Source: Prochlorococcus marinus str. MIT 9301
Lineage (GTDB): Bacteria; Cyanobacteriota; Cyanobacteriia; PCC-6307; Cyanobiaceae
Direction: 5' to 3'
Length of the DNA stretch: 64,000 bases
Assembly (NCBI RefSeq): GCF_000015965.1
Contig: NC_009091.1
Span: 744,001-808,000, forward strand
A program made the translations under genes and the position numbers. Below are positions 25,851-34,473 of the stretch, piece after piece; position 1 is the first letter of the stretch; each line of letters starts with the position of its first letter. The notes below the pieces were generated by a model. It saw only the letters and a program-made list of their open reading frames with translations. It had not been told where the DNA came from and did no database searches.

Positions 25851-27611
25851 GTGAAGCAAATTGATTCAGAGAAAAAAATAGATAGATTAAAAATTGATAA
25901 ATTGCTAAAAACAATTTATTCAAATAATACTACAGAAGAAATTAATTTTATTTCAAATCAATTATTACAGATTTTAGATGATTTCTCAGAGAAATCTGCT
26001 TATGAAGAAAAAAGAGACAAGGAAAGGTGGAATGAATCTCATTCGGTTTTGATAACTTATGCAGATAGTATTTATAAAAATGGCGAGGCAACATTAACAA
26101 CTCTTAATAAGTTTTTAAGTAAACATTTTGGCAGTCTTTCTAAAGTTGTACATATTCTTCCTTTTTTGAAATCCACAAGTGATGGAGGTTTTGCCGTCTC
26201 AAGTTATGATTCCTTAGAAGAAAAATTTGGTGGTTGGGATGATCTCAAAAGTATTTCTAAAAATCATGATTTGATGGCTGATTTAGTACTAAACCATGTT
26301 TCGTCATCTCATCCATGGGTTCAACAATTTATTAAATACCAAGAACCGGGTATATCAAATGTTTTTTCACCAAAACAAAATCTTGACTGGTCAAATGTAG
26401 TTAGACCAAGAAGTTCCTCCTTGTTTTCTCAAATAAATACTGAAGATGGCCCTAAGCAAGTTTGGACAACTTTTGGTCCAGATCAAATTGATTTGAATTG
26501 GCACAATCCAAAAATGACTATTGAGTTCTTAAATTTAATTATTACTTATTTATCTAATGGAATTAAATGGTTAAGGCTTGATGCTGTAGGTTTTATTTGG
26601 AAGGAATCAGGGACAACATGCTTACATTTGCCGAAAGCACATTCAATCGTGAAACTCTTGAGAGTTCTTTTAAATAATCTTCTTGATGAGGGAGTTTTAA
26701 TAACTGAAACTAATGTTCCCCAGAAGGAAAATCTATCTTATCTGATTCCTGATGATGAGGCCCATATGGCATACAATTTCCCATTGCCTCCCCTTCTCCT
26801 AGAGGCAATTATTACTTCAAGAGCTGATATTCTAAACTCATGGATTTTTGATTGGCCCATACTACCTAAAGAAACTACTTTATTTAATTTCACTGCATCG
26901 CACGATGGTGTTGGGCTAAGAGCTCTTGAGGGTTTAATGAATGAACAGAGAATTAAAGATTTATTAATTAATTGTGAGAAAAGAGGTGGATTAGTAAGTC
27001 ATAGACGTTTATCAAATGGTGATGATAAGCCTTATGAATTAAATATTAGTTGGTGGAGTGCAATGGAAGACTCCAGTAGAGATGCTAAAAGATTTCAATA
27101 TGAGAGATTTATTTTGAGTCAATTATTAGTAATGGCTCTAAAAGGGGTTCCTGCATTTTATTTGCCAGCATTATTAGCTTCAGAAAATGATATAAAGAGT
27201 TTTTCTTTGACAGGTCAAAGAAGAGACCTTAATAGAGAAAAGTTTAAATCAGAAAATCTTTTAGCGGTTTTAAATAATCCTGAATCTAATGCTAATAAAA
27301 ACTTAAAATGTCTTCGTAATGCAATGGATGTCAGATCAAAATTAAAGCAATTTCACCCTTGTTCAGAAATGAAATGTTTGTCTAAAGGTAGAAGTGATAT
27401 TGTTGTAATCAAACGAGGTAATGGTCCTGAGTCGGTTTTTGCAATCCATAATATGACTGAAAATAAAATTAACTATCAACTGAATGATAATGATTTACCA
27501 AAAATAATTGATAACGATTTCAATACCCATGATTTTTTATCATCCATTAAATATAATCGCAAAAATATTAGTCTTGATCCTTTTCAAGTAATTTGGCTTA
27601 GTGCTTTATAA
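25851..27611 (+). CDS. Sucrose-phosphorylase-family enzyme, probably glucosylglycerate phosphorylase
   Basis: GH13 subfamily 18 enzyme, 586 residues. Nucleophile Asp in WLRLDAVGFIWKE, acid/base Glu in LITETNVP and the transition-state pair in FTASHDGVGLRA are present. This subfamily includes sucrose, sucrose-6-phosphate and glucosylglycerate phosphorylases. Position next to gpgS, gpgP and glycerate kinase favours the last: glucosylglycerate plus phosphate to glucose-1-phosphate plus glycerate. Starts at GTG. Two bases before the phosphatase. Confidence 0.85.
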   Translation: MKQIDSEKKIDRLKIDKLLKTIYSNNTTEEINFISNQLLQILDDFSEKSAYEEKRDKERWNESHSVLITYADSIYKNGEATLTTLNKFLSKHFGSLSKVVHILPFLKSTSDGGFAVSSYDSLEEKFGGWDDLKSISKNHDLMADLVLNHVSSSHPWVQQFIKYQEPGISNVFSPKQNLDWSNVVRPRSSSLFSQINTEDGPKQVWTTFGPDQIDLNWHNPKMTIEFLNLIITYLSNGIKWLRLDAVGFIWKESGTTCLHLPKAHSIVKLLRVLLNNLLDEGVLITETNVPQKENLSYLIPDDEAHMAYNFPLPPLLLEAIITSRADILNSWIFDWPILPKETTLFNFTASHDGVGLRALEGLMNEQRIKDLLINCEKRGGLVSHRRLSNGDDKPYELNISWWSAMEDSSRDAKRFQYERFILSQLLVMALKGVPAFYLPALLASENDIKSFSLTGQRRDLNREKFKSENLLAVLNNPESNANKNLKCLRNAMDVRSKLKQFHPCSEMKCLSKGRSDIVVIKRGNGPESVFAIHNMTENKINYQLNDNDLPKIIDNDFNTHDFLSSIKYNRKNISLDPFQVIWLSAL

Positions 27612-27613
27612 AA

Positions 27614-28411
27614 ATGATAGAAAATTCTTCTATTTGGGTAGTAAGTGACGTAGATGGTACTTTAATGGATCACTCATATGATTTATCACCGGCTAAAGAA
27701 ACTATTAAAAAACTACAAAAATTATCTATACCCGTAATTCTTTGTACAAGCAAAACCGCTTCTGAAGTAAAAGTTATTAGAAAGGAACTTAACTTGACGG
27801 ATCCTTATATTGTTGAAAATGGTGCAGCAATATATGGTGAATCTCTTAAAAGAGTAAATGGAGAAATTATTCTTGGAATAAAATATGAATCTCTTGAAGA
27901 AATCTTAAATTTTATTTCTAATGAAATCGATTATATACTTACGCCTCTTAATAATCTCACTGATCAAGAAGCCACTCAGCTTACAGGTTTAGAGGGTAAC
28001 TCATTGAACTTAATGCGTGATAGGCACTGGAGCATGCCTTTTTTAAATCCGCCAAGTTACTTAGAAGAGAAAATTAATATCTGTTGTAAAAAATTTAATG
28101 TTGATATTTTTAAGGGAAATAGAATGAGTCACTTATTATCTACAAAATCGAACAAAGGTAAAGCAATAAATGCACTTAAAGAATATTCAAATGTTCAAAA
28201 TATTGAAATTATAGGTTTAGGCGATTCTCCAAATGATTTGCCTCTACTTTTAAACTCAGATATTAAGATTGTTATTCCTGGAATAAATGGACCTAACTTA
28301 AATTTACTAGATCAATTAAAAGATTTTGAATTTACTTTAGCTTCTGAACCAAATGGATATGGTTGGAAAAATGAAATCAATAAAATGATAAATAAGCTAG
28401 AACTAAGTTAG
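27614..28411 (+). CDS. HAD phosphatase, probable glucosyl-3-phosphoglycerate phosphatase
   Basis: Cof/MPGP-type HAD hydrolase, 265 residues. Motif I is SDVDGTLMD with Asp12 and Asp14, motif II lies in ILCTSKTASE, and motif IV is GLGDSPNDLPLL. It is closest in pattern to mannosyl-3-phosphoglycerate phosphatase, and in this neighbourhood it most likely dephosphorylates glucosyl-3-phosphoglycerate to the compatible solute glucosylglycerate. Two bases lie on each side of it, so it is part of a tight operon. Confidence 0.87.
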   Translation: MIENSSIWVVSDVDGTLMDHSYDLSPAKETIKKLQKLSIPVILCTSKTASEVKVIRKELNLTDPYIVENGAAIYGESLKRVNGEIILGIKYESLEEILNFISNEIDYILTPLNNLTDQEATQLTGLEGNSLNLMRDRHWSMPFLNPPSYLEEKINICCKKFNVDIFKGNRMSHLLSTKSNKGKAINALKEYSNVQNIEIIGLGDSPNDLPLLLNSDIKIVIPGINGPNLNLLDQLKDFEFTLASEPNGYGWKNEINKMINKLELS

Positions 28412-28412
28412 A

Positions 28413-29360
28413 ATGATGAAAGATTTAGATATCAATTTTCCTCTTGATAAGTTTGAAAAATTAATTATTGATATTGGTTGGGAATCCTTGGATGATTGGT
28501 TCAATTTTTGGAATAATAAAAGAAACATCCTTTCAATTGATCAATATTGGAACAATAAAGTAAATGATGACTGGATTTGGGGTTTAGCATTACCTCTTTT
28601 ATCTCAGGCTTATAAATTTCAAAATAATTTTTCTGATAGAAAAATTATTGGAATCTCAGCTTTACCTGGGACAGGTAAAACAACTCTAGGTAAATGGCTC
28701 GAAACTATATCATTAAAATTAAACTTCAAAATTGCAGTTATTTCAATTGACGACTTTTATCTTCCATCAAATGAAATGAAATTAGCAATTAAGAATAACC
28801 CTTGGAATGTTGCAAGAGGGTTCCCTGGAAGTCACTCAGTAAATTTAATGCATGAAAAATTATTAAATTGGAAGATGAATGGGGAATTAAATGTACCAGT
28901 TTTCGATAAATCTTTAAGAAATGGATTAGGAGATAGATCTCATTGGAGATTAGAAAATCCTGATTTATTAATTCTTGAAGGATGGTTTTTGGGAGTAAAA
29001 CCTTTTTCTGATGACATAACTGATCAACTCATAAATACAAAAAATTTGAGTCTTCATGAATCATCTTATATTTTAAAAATTCAAAATAACCTAAACGAAT
29101 ATTCAGATATTTGGACTTTAATAGACAATATTTGGCACTTAAAGCCCTTGAAGATTGAATATATGAATACATGGAAAACAAATCAGGAAAAAGAAATGTT
29201 TTTACAGAAAGGTAATGCTCTTAAAGATGAAAAATTATCTAATTTCTTGAGAATGCTTAATGTCTCAATTCCTCATAAAAGTTTTGATGTTATAAAATCA
29301 TACGCGCTTTTATTAATTGATCAAGAAAGAAATTTAGTTGAGGCTGGATTGAATTTGTAG
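28413..29360 (+). CDS. D-glycerate 3-kinase (GLYK type)
   Basis: P-loop kinase of the plant/cyanobacterial glycerate kinase family, 315 residues. P-loop ALPGTGKTTLGKWL is near 83-96, then VISIDDFYLP, NPWNVARGFPGSHS and LILEGWFLG, all typical. Phosphorylates D-glycerate to 3-phosphoglycerate: the last step of photorespiration and, here, a way to recover glycerate released by the phosphorylase. Last gene of the three-gene operon. MMKD: either ATG may start. Confidence 0.88.
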   Translation: MMKDLDINFPLDKFEKLIIDIGWESLDDWFNFWNNKRNILSIDQYWNNKVNDDWIWGLALPLLSQAYKFQNNFSDRKIIGISALPGTGKTTLGKWLETISLKLNFKIAVISIDDFYLPSNEMKLAIKNNPWNVARGFPGSHSVNLMHEKLLNWKMNGELNVPVFDKSLRNGLGDRSHWRLENPDLLILEGWFLGVKPFSDDITDQLINTKNLSLHESSYILKIQNNLNEYSDIWTLIDNIWHLKPLKIEYMNTWKTNQEKEMFLQKGNALKDEKLSNFLRMLNVSIPHKSFDVIKSYALLLIDQERNLVEAGLNL

Positions 29361-29450
29361 AATTTTCAAGATTTCTTTTTTTCAGTAATTTTTTATACAT
29401 TTTTTTAAGCTATTAATAGTGTTTAATTATTAATATTTTGTTGTTTAGGG

Positions 29451-29678
29451 ATGGTTGAGTTTTCTTACAAAAATGAAGGCTGTAGGATGGTTGTATTGAG
29501 ATGTATTGGTCCATCAAATTTTTTCTTAGAGAGAGTTTTATTTCCAACTGACATTCTTACTTTTATGGCTCCAAATGATTCAAGAGTTGAAATCTGGGGA
29601 AATGAATTATATGGCCCTAAGTTGGAGGAGAGAATAAGAATTTCGGCTGATAACGAAGATTCAACTTTAGTGGCATAG
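29451..29678 (+). CDS. DUF1830 small protein
   Basis: A 75-residue cyanobacterial protein with the family pattern YKNEGCRMVVLRCIGPSNFFLERVL, at the normal length. Soluble, probably beta-rich; function unknown. Stands alone after the glycerate kinase gene. Confidence 0.82.
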   Translation: MVEFSYKNEGCRMVVLRCIGPSNFFLERVLFPTDILTFMAPNDSRVEIWGNELYGPKLEERIRISADNEDSTLVA

Positions 29679-29767
29679 AACAGTTATTCTCTAATTGTCT
29701 TCGAGTCAAAATTTTTTACAAATACCTAAATTTTATTGATATTATCTAACTAGTTTTAGTTTTTTAG

Positions 29768-29893
29768 ATGTACTATTTTTCTTCCTTTGCAATAGGAGGC
29801 TTCGTGCCTTCTGCAGCTGTCGCTGGAGTTTTAATTTTAGTTGGTTTAGGAGCGTTCTTTTATCTTGGTATTAAAGGACCTACAGATTATTAA
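29768..29893 (+). CDS. 41-residue single-pass membrane protein
   Basis: ATG to TAA. An amphipathic start (YYFSSFAIGGFVPSAAVAG) leads into a helix (VLILVGLGAFFYLGIKG) ending GPTDY. Composition rich in Gly/Ala/Val and locally higher G+C strongly suggest a real, photosystem-subunit-sized thylakoid protein, although I cannot assign a named subunit. It lies between DUF1830 and another tiny ORF on the same strand. Confidence 0.65.
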   Translation: MYYFSSFAIGGFVPSAAVAGVLILVGLGAFFYLGIKGPTDY

Positions 29894-29956
29894 ACATCAG
29901 CTAATGAGCAAAATTTAATTTTAATTTTTCATAATCTTCTTGAATAAGTTAACACT

Positions 29957-30091
29957 ATGGATTTAACAACTACTTTATTTATATTAAGCTTACCTTTCGT
30001 TTTATTAACAGTTTATTTTGGGACAAAAAATGATTTTTACGAAAGTGATAACTATAAAGGTGATGGTTGTGCTCACGATGTTAAAAGGTAA
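29957..30091 (+). CDS. 44-residue membrane-anchored peptide
   Basis: ATG to TAA, 44 residues: N-terminal helix (LTTTLFILSLPFVLLTVYFG) followed by a polar tail with Asp, Tyr and Lys (NDFYESDNYKGDGCAHDVKR). Nine bases before a convergent gene's stop and 63 bases after the 41-residue ORF. No family recognised. Confidence 0.55.
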   Translation: MDLTTTLFILSLPFVLLTVYFGTKNDFYESDNYKGDGCAHDVKR

Positions 30092-30099
30092 ATATATTC

Positions 30100-30372
30100 C
30101 TAATCACCTCTAAATACGCAGGTCCATCTACTATCAAATTGCCAAACAGGTTTGTATATTTCATTAGTAATCTTTTCCCCTGCTTTATTACAAGTTTCTA
30201 AATCTTTCATGGGAATAGAGTGTAATGAAGGACTTGTTATTCCACTAACCTCTGGCCTTCCTCCCGGCCCTTGTCTGTAAGTCCCAATTATTAACCAATA
30301 GTTAGCTTTTGCAGAAACAGAAAAGATTAAGGAAAAAAGAAAAAATAATATTAAGATAGATTTTTTTTTCAT
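30100..30372 (-). CDS. Small secreted hypothetical protein
   Basis: A 90-residue protein with a signal peptide (KKKSILILFFLFSLIFSVSAKA, cut near residue 23). The mature 67 residues contain WLIIGTYRQGPGGRPEV and two cysteines (LETCNKAG, WTCVFRG), likely a disulfide. Exported; function unknown. Confidence 0.7.
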   Translation of the reverse strand: MKKKSILILFFLFSLIFSVSAKANYWLIIGTYRQGPGGRPEVSGITSPSLHSIPMKDLETCNKAGEKITNEIYKPVWQFDSRWTCVFRGD

Positions 30373-30439
30373 TTTTTCATACTAGCTTTTAATTTTTAAT
30401 TGTAAATTGCTATTAATTAATTAGGTAATTTAATAATTA

Positions 30440-31240
30440 TTGGAATATTTAAAATTTGTTTTATATGGATTAATTCAAGGGTTAACTGAATTTATCCCTG
30501 TAAGTAGTACAGCACATTTAAAAGTTATATCTCTTTTTTTAGGTATTGATGATCCTGGAGCATCTTTGTCCGCTACTATTCAACTTGGAAGTGTTATAGC
30601 CATAGCTTATTATTTTAGGAATGATATTTTTAATTTCAGAAGTCAATCTTCCAAAAAATTTCTTGAATATCTCTTCCATGAAAGATTATTAAGATCTATT
30701 TTTATTGGGACTATACCAATTGTTTTACTTGGTGGGAGTATAAAAATATTTATCCCTTCTTTTTTTGAAAACGTTCTTCGTTCAAATTTATCAATAGCAT
30801 TGGTCTCATTCCTAATGGCTTTTTTTATGTACTTGGCAGATAGTTCAAAAAGAGGTTCTATTAATATTAAAAACCATAATTTTTCAAATAGTTTTTTGAT
30901 AGGTATCTTTCAAGCATTTGCAATTTTTCCTGGCGTTTCAAGATCGGGGGTCACTATCTCTAGCGCTTTAATATCAGGATGGGAAAGAGGAGATGCTGCG
31001 AAATTTTCTTTTCTTTTAGGTATGCCAGCTATTTCTCTTGCTGCGATTGTTGAGTTTGTTTCTTCTTTTAATGATTTTTTTTCATTAGGCTTTTTCCCTC
31101 TTTTTGTTGGCCTTATTACTACATTTTTGTCATCTTTATTAGCAATAGATTTCTTATTAAAGTATTTTTCTTCAAATGGGTTGAAAATATTTATCATCTA
31201 TCGAGTAATTTTTGGTGTTGTAATTCTTTTGAATTTATAA
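30440..31240 (+). CDS. uppP: Undecaprenyl-diphosphatase UppP
   Basis: Recycles the undecaprenyl carrier lipid for peptidoglycan synthesis (BacA family), 266 residues with about eight membrane segments. The two signature loops are GLTEFIPVSSTAHL near the N-terminus and FPGVSRSGVTIS in the middle. It starts at TTG, which gives the normal N-terminus MEYLKFVLYGLIQG. Confidence 0.95.
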   Translation: MEYLKFVLYGLIQGLTEFIPVSSTAHLKVISLFLGIDDPGASLSATIQLGSVIAIAYYFRNDIFNFRSQSSKKFLEYLFHERLLRSIFIGTIPIVLLGGSIKIFIPSFFENVLRSNLSIALVSFLMAFFMYLADSSKRGSINIKNHNFSNSFLIGIFQAFAIFPGVSRSGVTISSALISGWERGDAAKFSFLLGMPAISLAAIVEFVSSFNDFFSLGFFPLFVGLITTFLSSLLAIDFLLKYFSSNGLKIFIIYRVIFGVVILLNL

Positions 31241-31297
31241 TTGGATGAAAAAAAATATTTTGCAATTGTGTTAAGGTTTTAAAAAAATTTATTCCTA

Positions 31298-31450
31298 ATG
31301 AACATTTTTATATCTTTCCAATTAGGTGAGGTGGAAGTTTCAAATCTTACTATATTGGTTTTAGCTTTTTTTTCTTCTTTTACATTCATAGCAGTAGGCA
31401 TAAGTTCATATAAACTATATAAATCGCTTATAAATGAAGACGATAAATAA
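31298..31450 (+). CDS. 50-residue single-pass membrane peptide
   Basis: ATG to TAA, 50 residues. A polar start (NIFISFQLGEVEVSN) precedes one helix (LTILVLAFFSSFTFIAVGIS), then SYKLYKSLINEDDK. Stop is one base from the 3' end of the opposite-strand tRNA-Pro. Family not recognised. Confidence 0.5.
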   Translation: MNIFISFQLGEVEVSNLTILVLAFFSSFTFIAVGISSYKLYKSLINEDDK

Positions 31451-31451
31451 T

Positions 31452-31524
31452 CGGAACGGCGGGATTTGAACCCACGACCCCCACTACCCCAAAGTGGTGC
31501 GCTACCAAACTGCGCTACGCCCCG
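31452..31524 (-). tRNA. tRNA-Pro (anticodon GGG)
   Basis: A 73-base cloverleaf on the minus strand. The acceptor arms CGGGGCG and CGTTCCG pair with two G-U wobbles; the D-arm is GCGC/GCGC, the anticodon stem CCACT/AGTGG with loop TTGGGGT (anticodon GGG), and the T-loop TTCGAAT. CCA is not encoded. Reads CCC and CCU proline codons. Confidence 0.95.
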
Positions 31525-31551
31525 TGTCTTTACTATAAAGATTAGATTGAT

Positions 31552-32280
31552 TTAAATGTTATTCTTTATAGGATTGTTATCAGATCTCAATACGCACTTT
31601 TCAACTTCCCAATTAAAGTTTTCCCATATATGGTCCTCTAACTTATAATCACTTCCAGTAAAAACTCCTAACTTAACTTTTGTAGGTGAAGCAGAACAAT
31701 ACTGTCTGCTTCCAGCTGATGCAAGATATTGTTGATGGTATTGTTCCGCATAAAAATATGAATCAATCATTTTTATTTCCGTTTCAATTAAACCAAGATT
31801 TTTTTTGCTTAGTTCCGTTTGATATTGTTCCTTACTGGCTAATATAGTATTAATGTTATTTTCATTTTTATAATATATTGCTGATCTATATTGTGTTCCC
31901 ATATCATTTCCTTGCCTGTTTTTTTGGGTAGGGTCATGACATTCCCAAAACATTTTTAATAAATCACTTACATCTATTTCCCTTTTATCCCATATAACTC
32001 TTACTACTTCTGAATGACCAGTTAAGCCGGAACAAACTTCATAATAAGTTGGATTGATTTTTTCACCTCCAGCATAACCCACAGAAGTTGTGATAACTCC
32101 TGGAAGTTTCCAAAAACATTTTTCGGCTCCCCAGAAACAACCACATCCAAAAATTATTTCATCTTCTTTTTCATTAGGATCTTTTTTGATATCTGTTTTT
32201 AATACTCTATGTAATGAATATGGATCATTAGTTAAATTTGACTCCTCATTATTCATAATATTTTTTAGGAATTTAAACAT
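31552..32280 (-). CDS. msrA: Peptide methionine-S-sulfoxide reductase MsrA
   Basis: Repairs oxidised methionine, 242 residues. The catalytic motif GCFWG follows a first Cys (FGCGCFWGAE); VGYAGG and the His-rich EQYHQQYL region are present. The N-terminus is extended by about 40 residues before the core, with a possible later start at MNNEESN. No MsrB domain is fused. Confidence 0.94.
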   Translation of the reverse strand: MFKFLKNIMNNEESNLTNDPYSLHRVLKTDIKKDPNEKEDEIIFGCGCFWGAEKCFWKLPGVITTSVGYAGGEKINPTYYEVCSGLTGHSEVVRVIWDKREIDVSDLLKMFWECHDPTQKNRQGNDMGTQYRSAIYYKNENNINTILASKEQYQTELSKKNLGLIETEIKMIDSYFYAEQYHQQYLASAGSRQYCSASPTKVKLGVFTGSDYKLEDHIWENFNWEVEKCVLRSDNNPIKNNI

Positions 32281-32317
32281 AATTTAAAAATATTATTATA
32301 AGTAAATAAATTTCTTT

Positions 32318-34063
32318 TTAGCTCTTAACAATTTTAGTAGCTAGTTCTCTTTCCCAAAGTTGTTTATATAGCCCATTCACTTTTACTAAATCTTTATGAG
32401 TCCCTTCTTGTACTATTTCTCCTTTATCCATTACTAAAACCCTATCACAGGTAGCTGCAACAGAAAGTTGGTGACTAATCATTATGATTGTTTTATTATT
32501 TCTATCACTCATTTCATCTATTATTCTTGCTGCTGTTTTATTATCTACGCTTGCTAAAGCATCATCAAGAACAACAATTGGAGAATTAACAAGTAGTGCT
32601 CTTCCAAGTGCAGTTCTTTGCCTTTGTCCACCACTTAGTGTAATACCTCTTTCACCAACAATAGTTTTAAATCTTTGTGGAAAACTATTGATATCATCAA
32701 TTAATCCAGCTTTTGTAGCGCTTTCTTTAACTAAATATTTAGAAGCTTTGGGTTCTCCAAAACTTAAGTTTTCTGAGATTGTAGAAGTAAATAAGAATGC
32801 TTCTTGAGGAACGATTGAAATATTTTTTCTGAGATCGCTTAATTTTAGGGTTTTTACATCAATTTCATCTAGAAATAATTGATTATCTGGAATTTCAATA
32901 GTCCGTCCTAAAGACTTTGCAAGTGTTGTCTTGCCACAACCTACTGGCCCAACTATTGCAATAAGTTCTCCAGGATAAATTTTAAAATTGAGATTATTTA
33001 ATGAATTAAATTTTGATTCTGGATATTTTATTGTTAAATTTTTTGCTTCGAGGAATCCTTTAACCTTTCTATTTAAAAATTTAGTTTCTGCTCTATCTAC
33101 AATATTTGGATTATTCTGAAAGATTTCTTCCACACGATCTAAACTTACTTGACCAAGTTGAAAAGTATTTAATGTAAAACCTAATAAAGCAGTTGGGAAG
33201 ACAAGTCTTTCTACGTATAGAATTAAAGCTACTAAACCTCCTATCGAAATAAATCCACTCTCTAATTGAAAAGTTCCTAATGATAATAAAATCAATAATG
33301 AAATTGAGGAAATCCCTTGTAACAAAGGAAATAGGGTACTCGCTGTCCTGGCAAGTTTTATCGCTGAATTTCGATAGTCATTATTATATATTTTAAATTC
33401 TTTTTTCTCAGCATTCTCTTGAGCATAAATTTTAATGGCGCTTATGCCAGAAAGATCTTCTTGTATTAGATCACTAAGTTTTGATAATGATTCTTGTTGA
33501 GCTTTTCTTTGTTTAACCATTCTTCCGCCAAATAGACTTACAATTCCAAGAATTAATGGAAATATCATTAAAGCTGATATTGTTAATGTTTTATTTATCG
33601 AAAACATTGAAGGAATAGTGAATGAATAAGCCAATACAATGTTGCATAAGCTTAAAACTGTAAAACCTAAAAGCCTTCTTATGTTTTCAACATCGCTTGT
33701 AGCTCTACTAATAATGTCTCCACTACCTTTTTTTTGAATCCATTCTGGATCTTGAATAAGTAAATGGTCAAAAAGTTTTTGCCGAAGATTTACTTCTACT
33801 TTTCTACCTATGCCGAAGACAATCTGTCTTGAAAACAATCTTATTAAACCCATACAAGTAGCTAAAAATATTAACCACAAAGATTTAGAAATAACAAAAT
33901 CCGAAGAAAAGCCATTTTGTAATTGGTCAATTATATTTTTTACTTCTAAGGGTATTACAACACTGAGTAAATTTACTAGTAGGAGCGCTAAAGCTCCATA
34001 AAAGAATTCTTTTTTGTAAGGTCTTAGATATTTAGATATGACTTTTATCTTTAAATTTTTCAT
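32318..34063 (-). CDS. ABC exporter half-transporter (membrane plus ATPase domain)
   Basis: A 581-residue MsbA-like half-transporter. Residues 1 to about 310 hold six membrane helices; the ATPase has Walker A GPVGCGKTT, signature LSGGQRQR and H-loop ISHQ. Walker B reads IVVLDDALASVD: the catalytic Glu is replaced by Asp, as in the degenerate subunit of heterodimeric exporters. Substrate could be lipid or drug; not determinable here. Confidence 0.9.
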   Translation of the reverse strand: MKNLKIKVISKYLRPYKKEFFYGALALLLVNLLSVVIPLEVKNIIDQLQNGFSSDFVISKSLWLIFLATCMGLIRLFSRQIVFGIGRKVEVNLRQKLFDHLLIQDPEWIQKKGSGDIISRATSDVENIRRLLGFTVLSLCNIVLAYSFTIPSMFSINKTLTISALMIFPLILGIVSLFGGRMVKQRKAQQESLSKLSDLIQEDLSGISAIKIYAQENAEKKEFKIYNNDYRNSAIKLARTASTLFPLLQGISSISLLILLSLGTFQLESGFISIGGLVALILYVERLVFPTALLGFTLNTFQLGQVSLDRVEEIFQNNPNIVDRAETKFLNRKVKGFLEAKNLTIKYPESKFNSLNNLNFKIYPGELIAIVGPVGCGKTTLAKSLGRTIEIPDNQLFLDEIDVKTLKLSDLRKNISIVPQEAFLFTSTISENLSFGEPKASKYLVKESATKAGLIDDINSFPQRFKTIVGERGITLSGGQRQRTALGRALLVNSPIVVLDDALASVDNKTAARIIDEMSDRNNKTIIMISHQLSVAATCDRVLVMDKGEIVQEGTHKDLVKVNGLYKQLWERELATKIVKS

Positions 34064-34143
34064 TTTATTTTGCCGATATGATTAAGATAATGTTTCATTT
34101 TTGAATATGTGAGCTAATTTTATAAATGATTCAGTATTTATTT

Positions 34144-34440
34144 ATGGGTAACGAGCAAACTCATCCACTACATGAAACAGATAAGAATATTATAGATTCC
34201 CTTATCACTAAAAAAACACCAGAAGATATCGACTATATAAATTTAGCTAGATTAATAAATCGTTATACTAATTTCCCAGGAGAAATTGAAATTAAAAACG
34301 ATATTGAAAAAATTCTAAATTTTTGGAAGATCACTAAAAATGAACTTTTTTCAAAAACAAAAAATATTTGGTCAAAAAGCTTCAGGCCTTCTAATACAAA
34401 TAAAGATTTAGTTGGCTCAGGTTTTGATACCTCAAATTGA
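34144..34440 (+). CDS. DUF3288-like small protein
   Basis: About 98 residues from the second in-frame ATG, which gives MGNEQTHPLHETDKNI, the family-like start (the first ATG at 34126 adds six hydrophobic residues). Contains LARLINRYTNFPGE and a long helical second half. Cyanobacterial family of unknown function; soluble. It lies 33 bases upstream of trpD on the same strand. Confidence 0.65.
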   Translation: MGNEQTHPLHETDKNIIDSLITKKTPEDIDYINLARLINRYTNFPGEIEIKNDIEKILNFWKITKNELFSKTKNIWSKSFRPSNTNKDLVGSGFDTSN

Positions 34441-34473
34441 AATTTATCTGCATAATTTTTCTTCCACAAATGT

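Noticed and set aside
30910-31197. 95-codon frame opposite uppP
   Set aside because: Antisense to a well-supported membrane protein gene; its composition mirrors the complement of hydrophobic codons.
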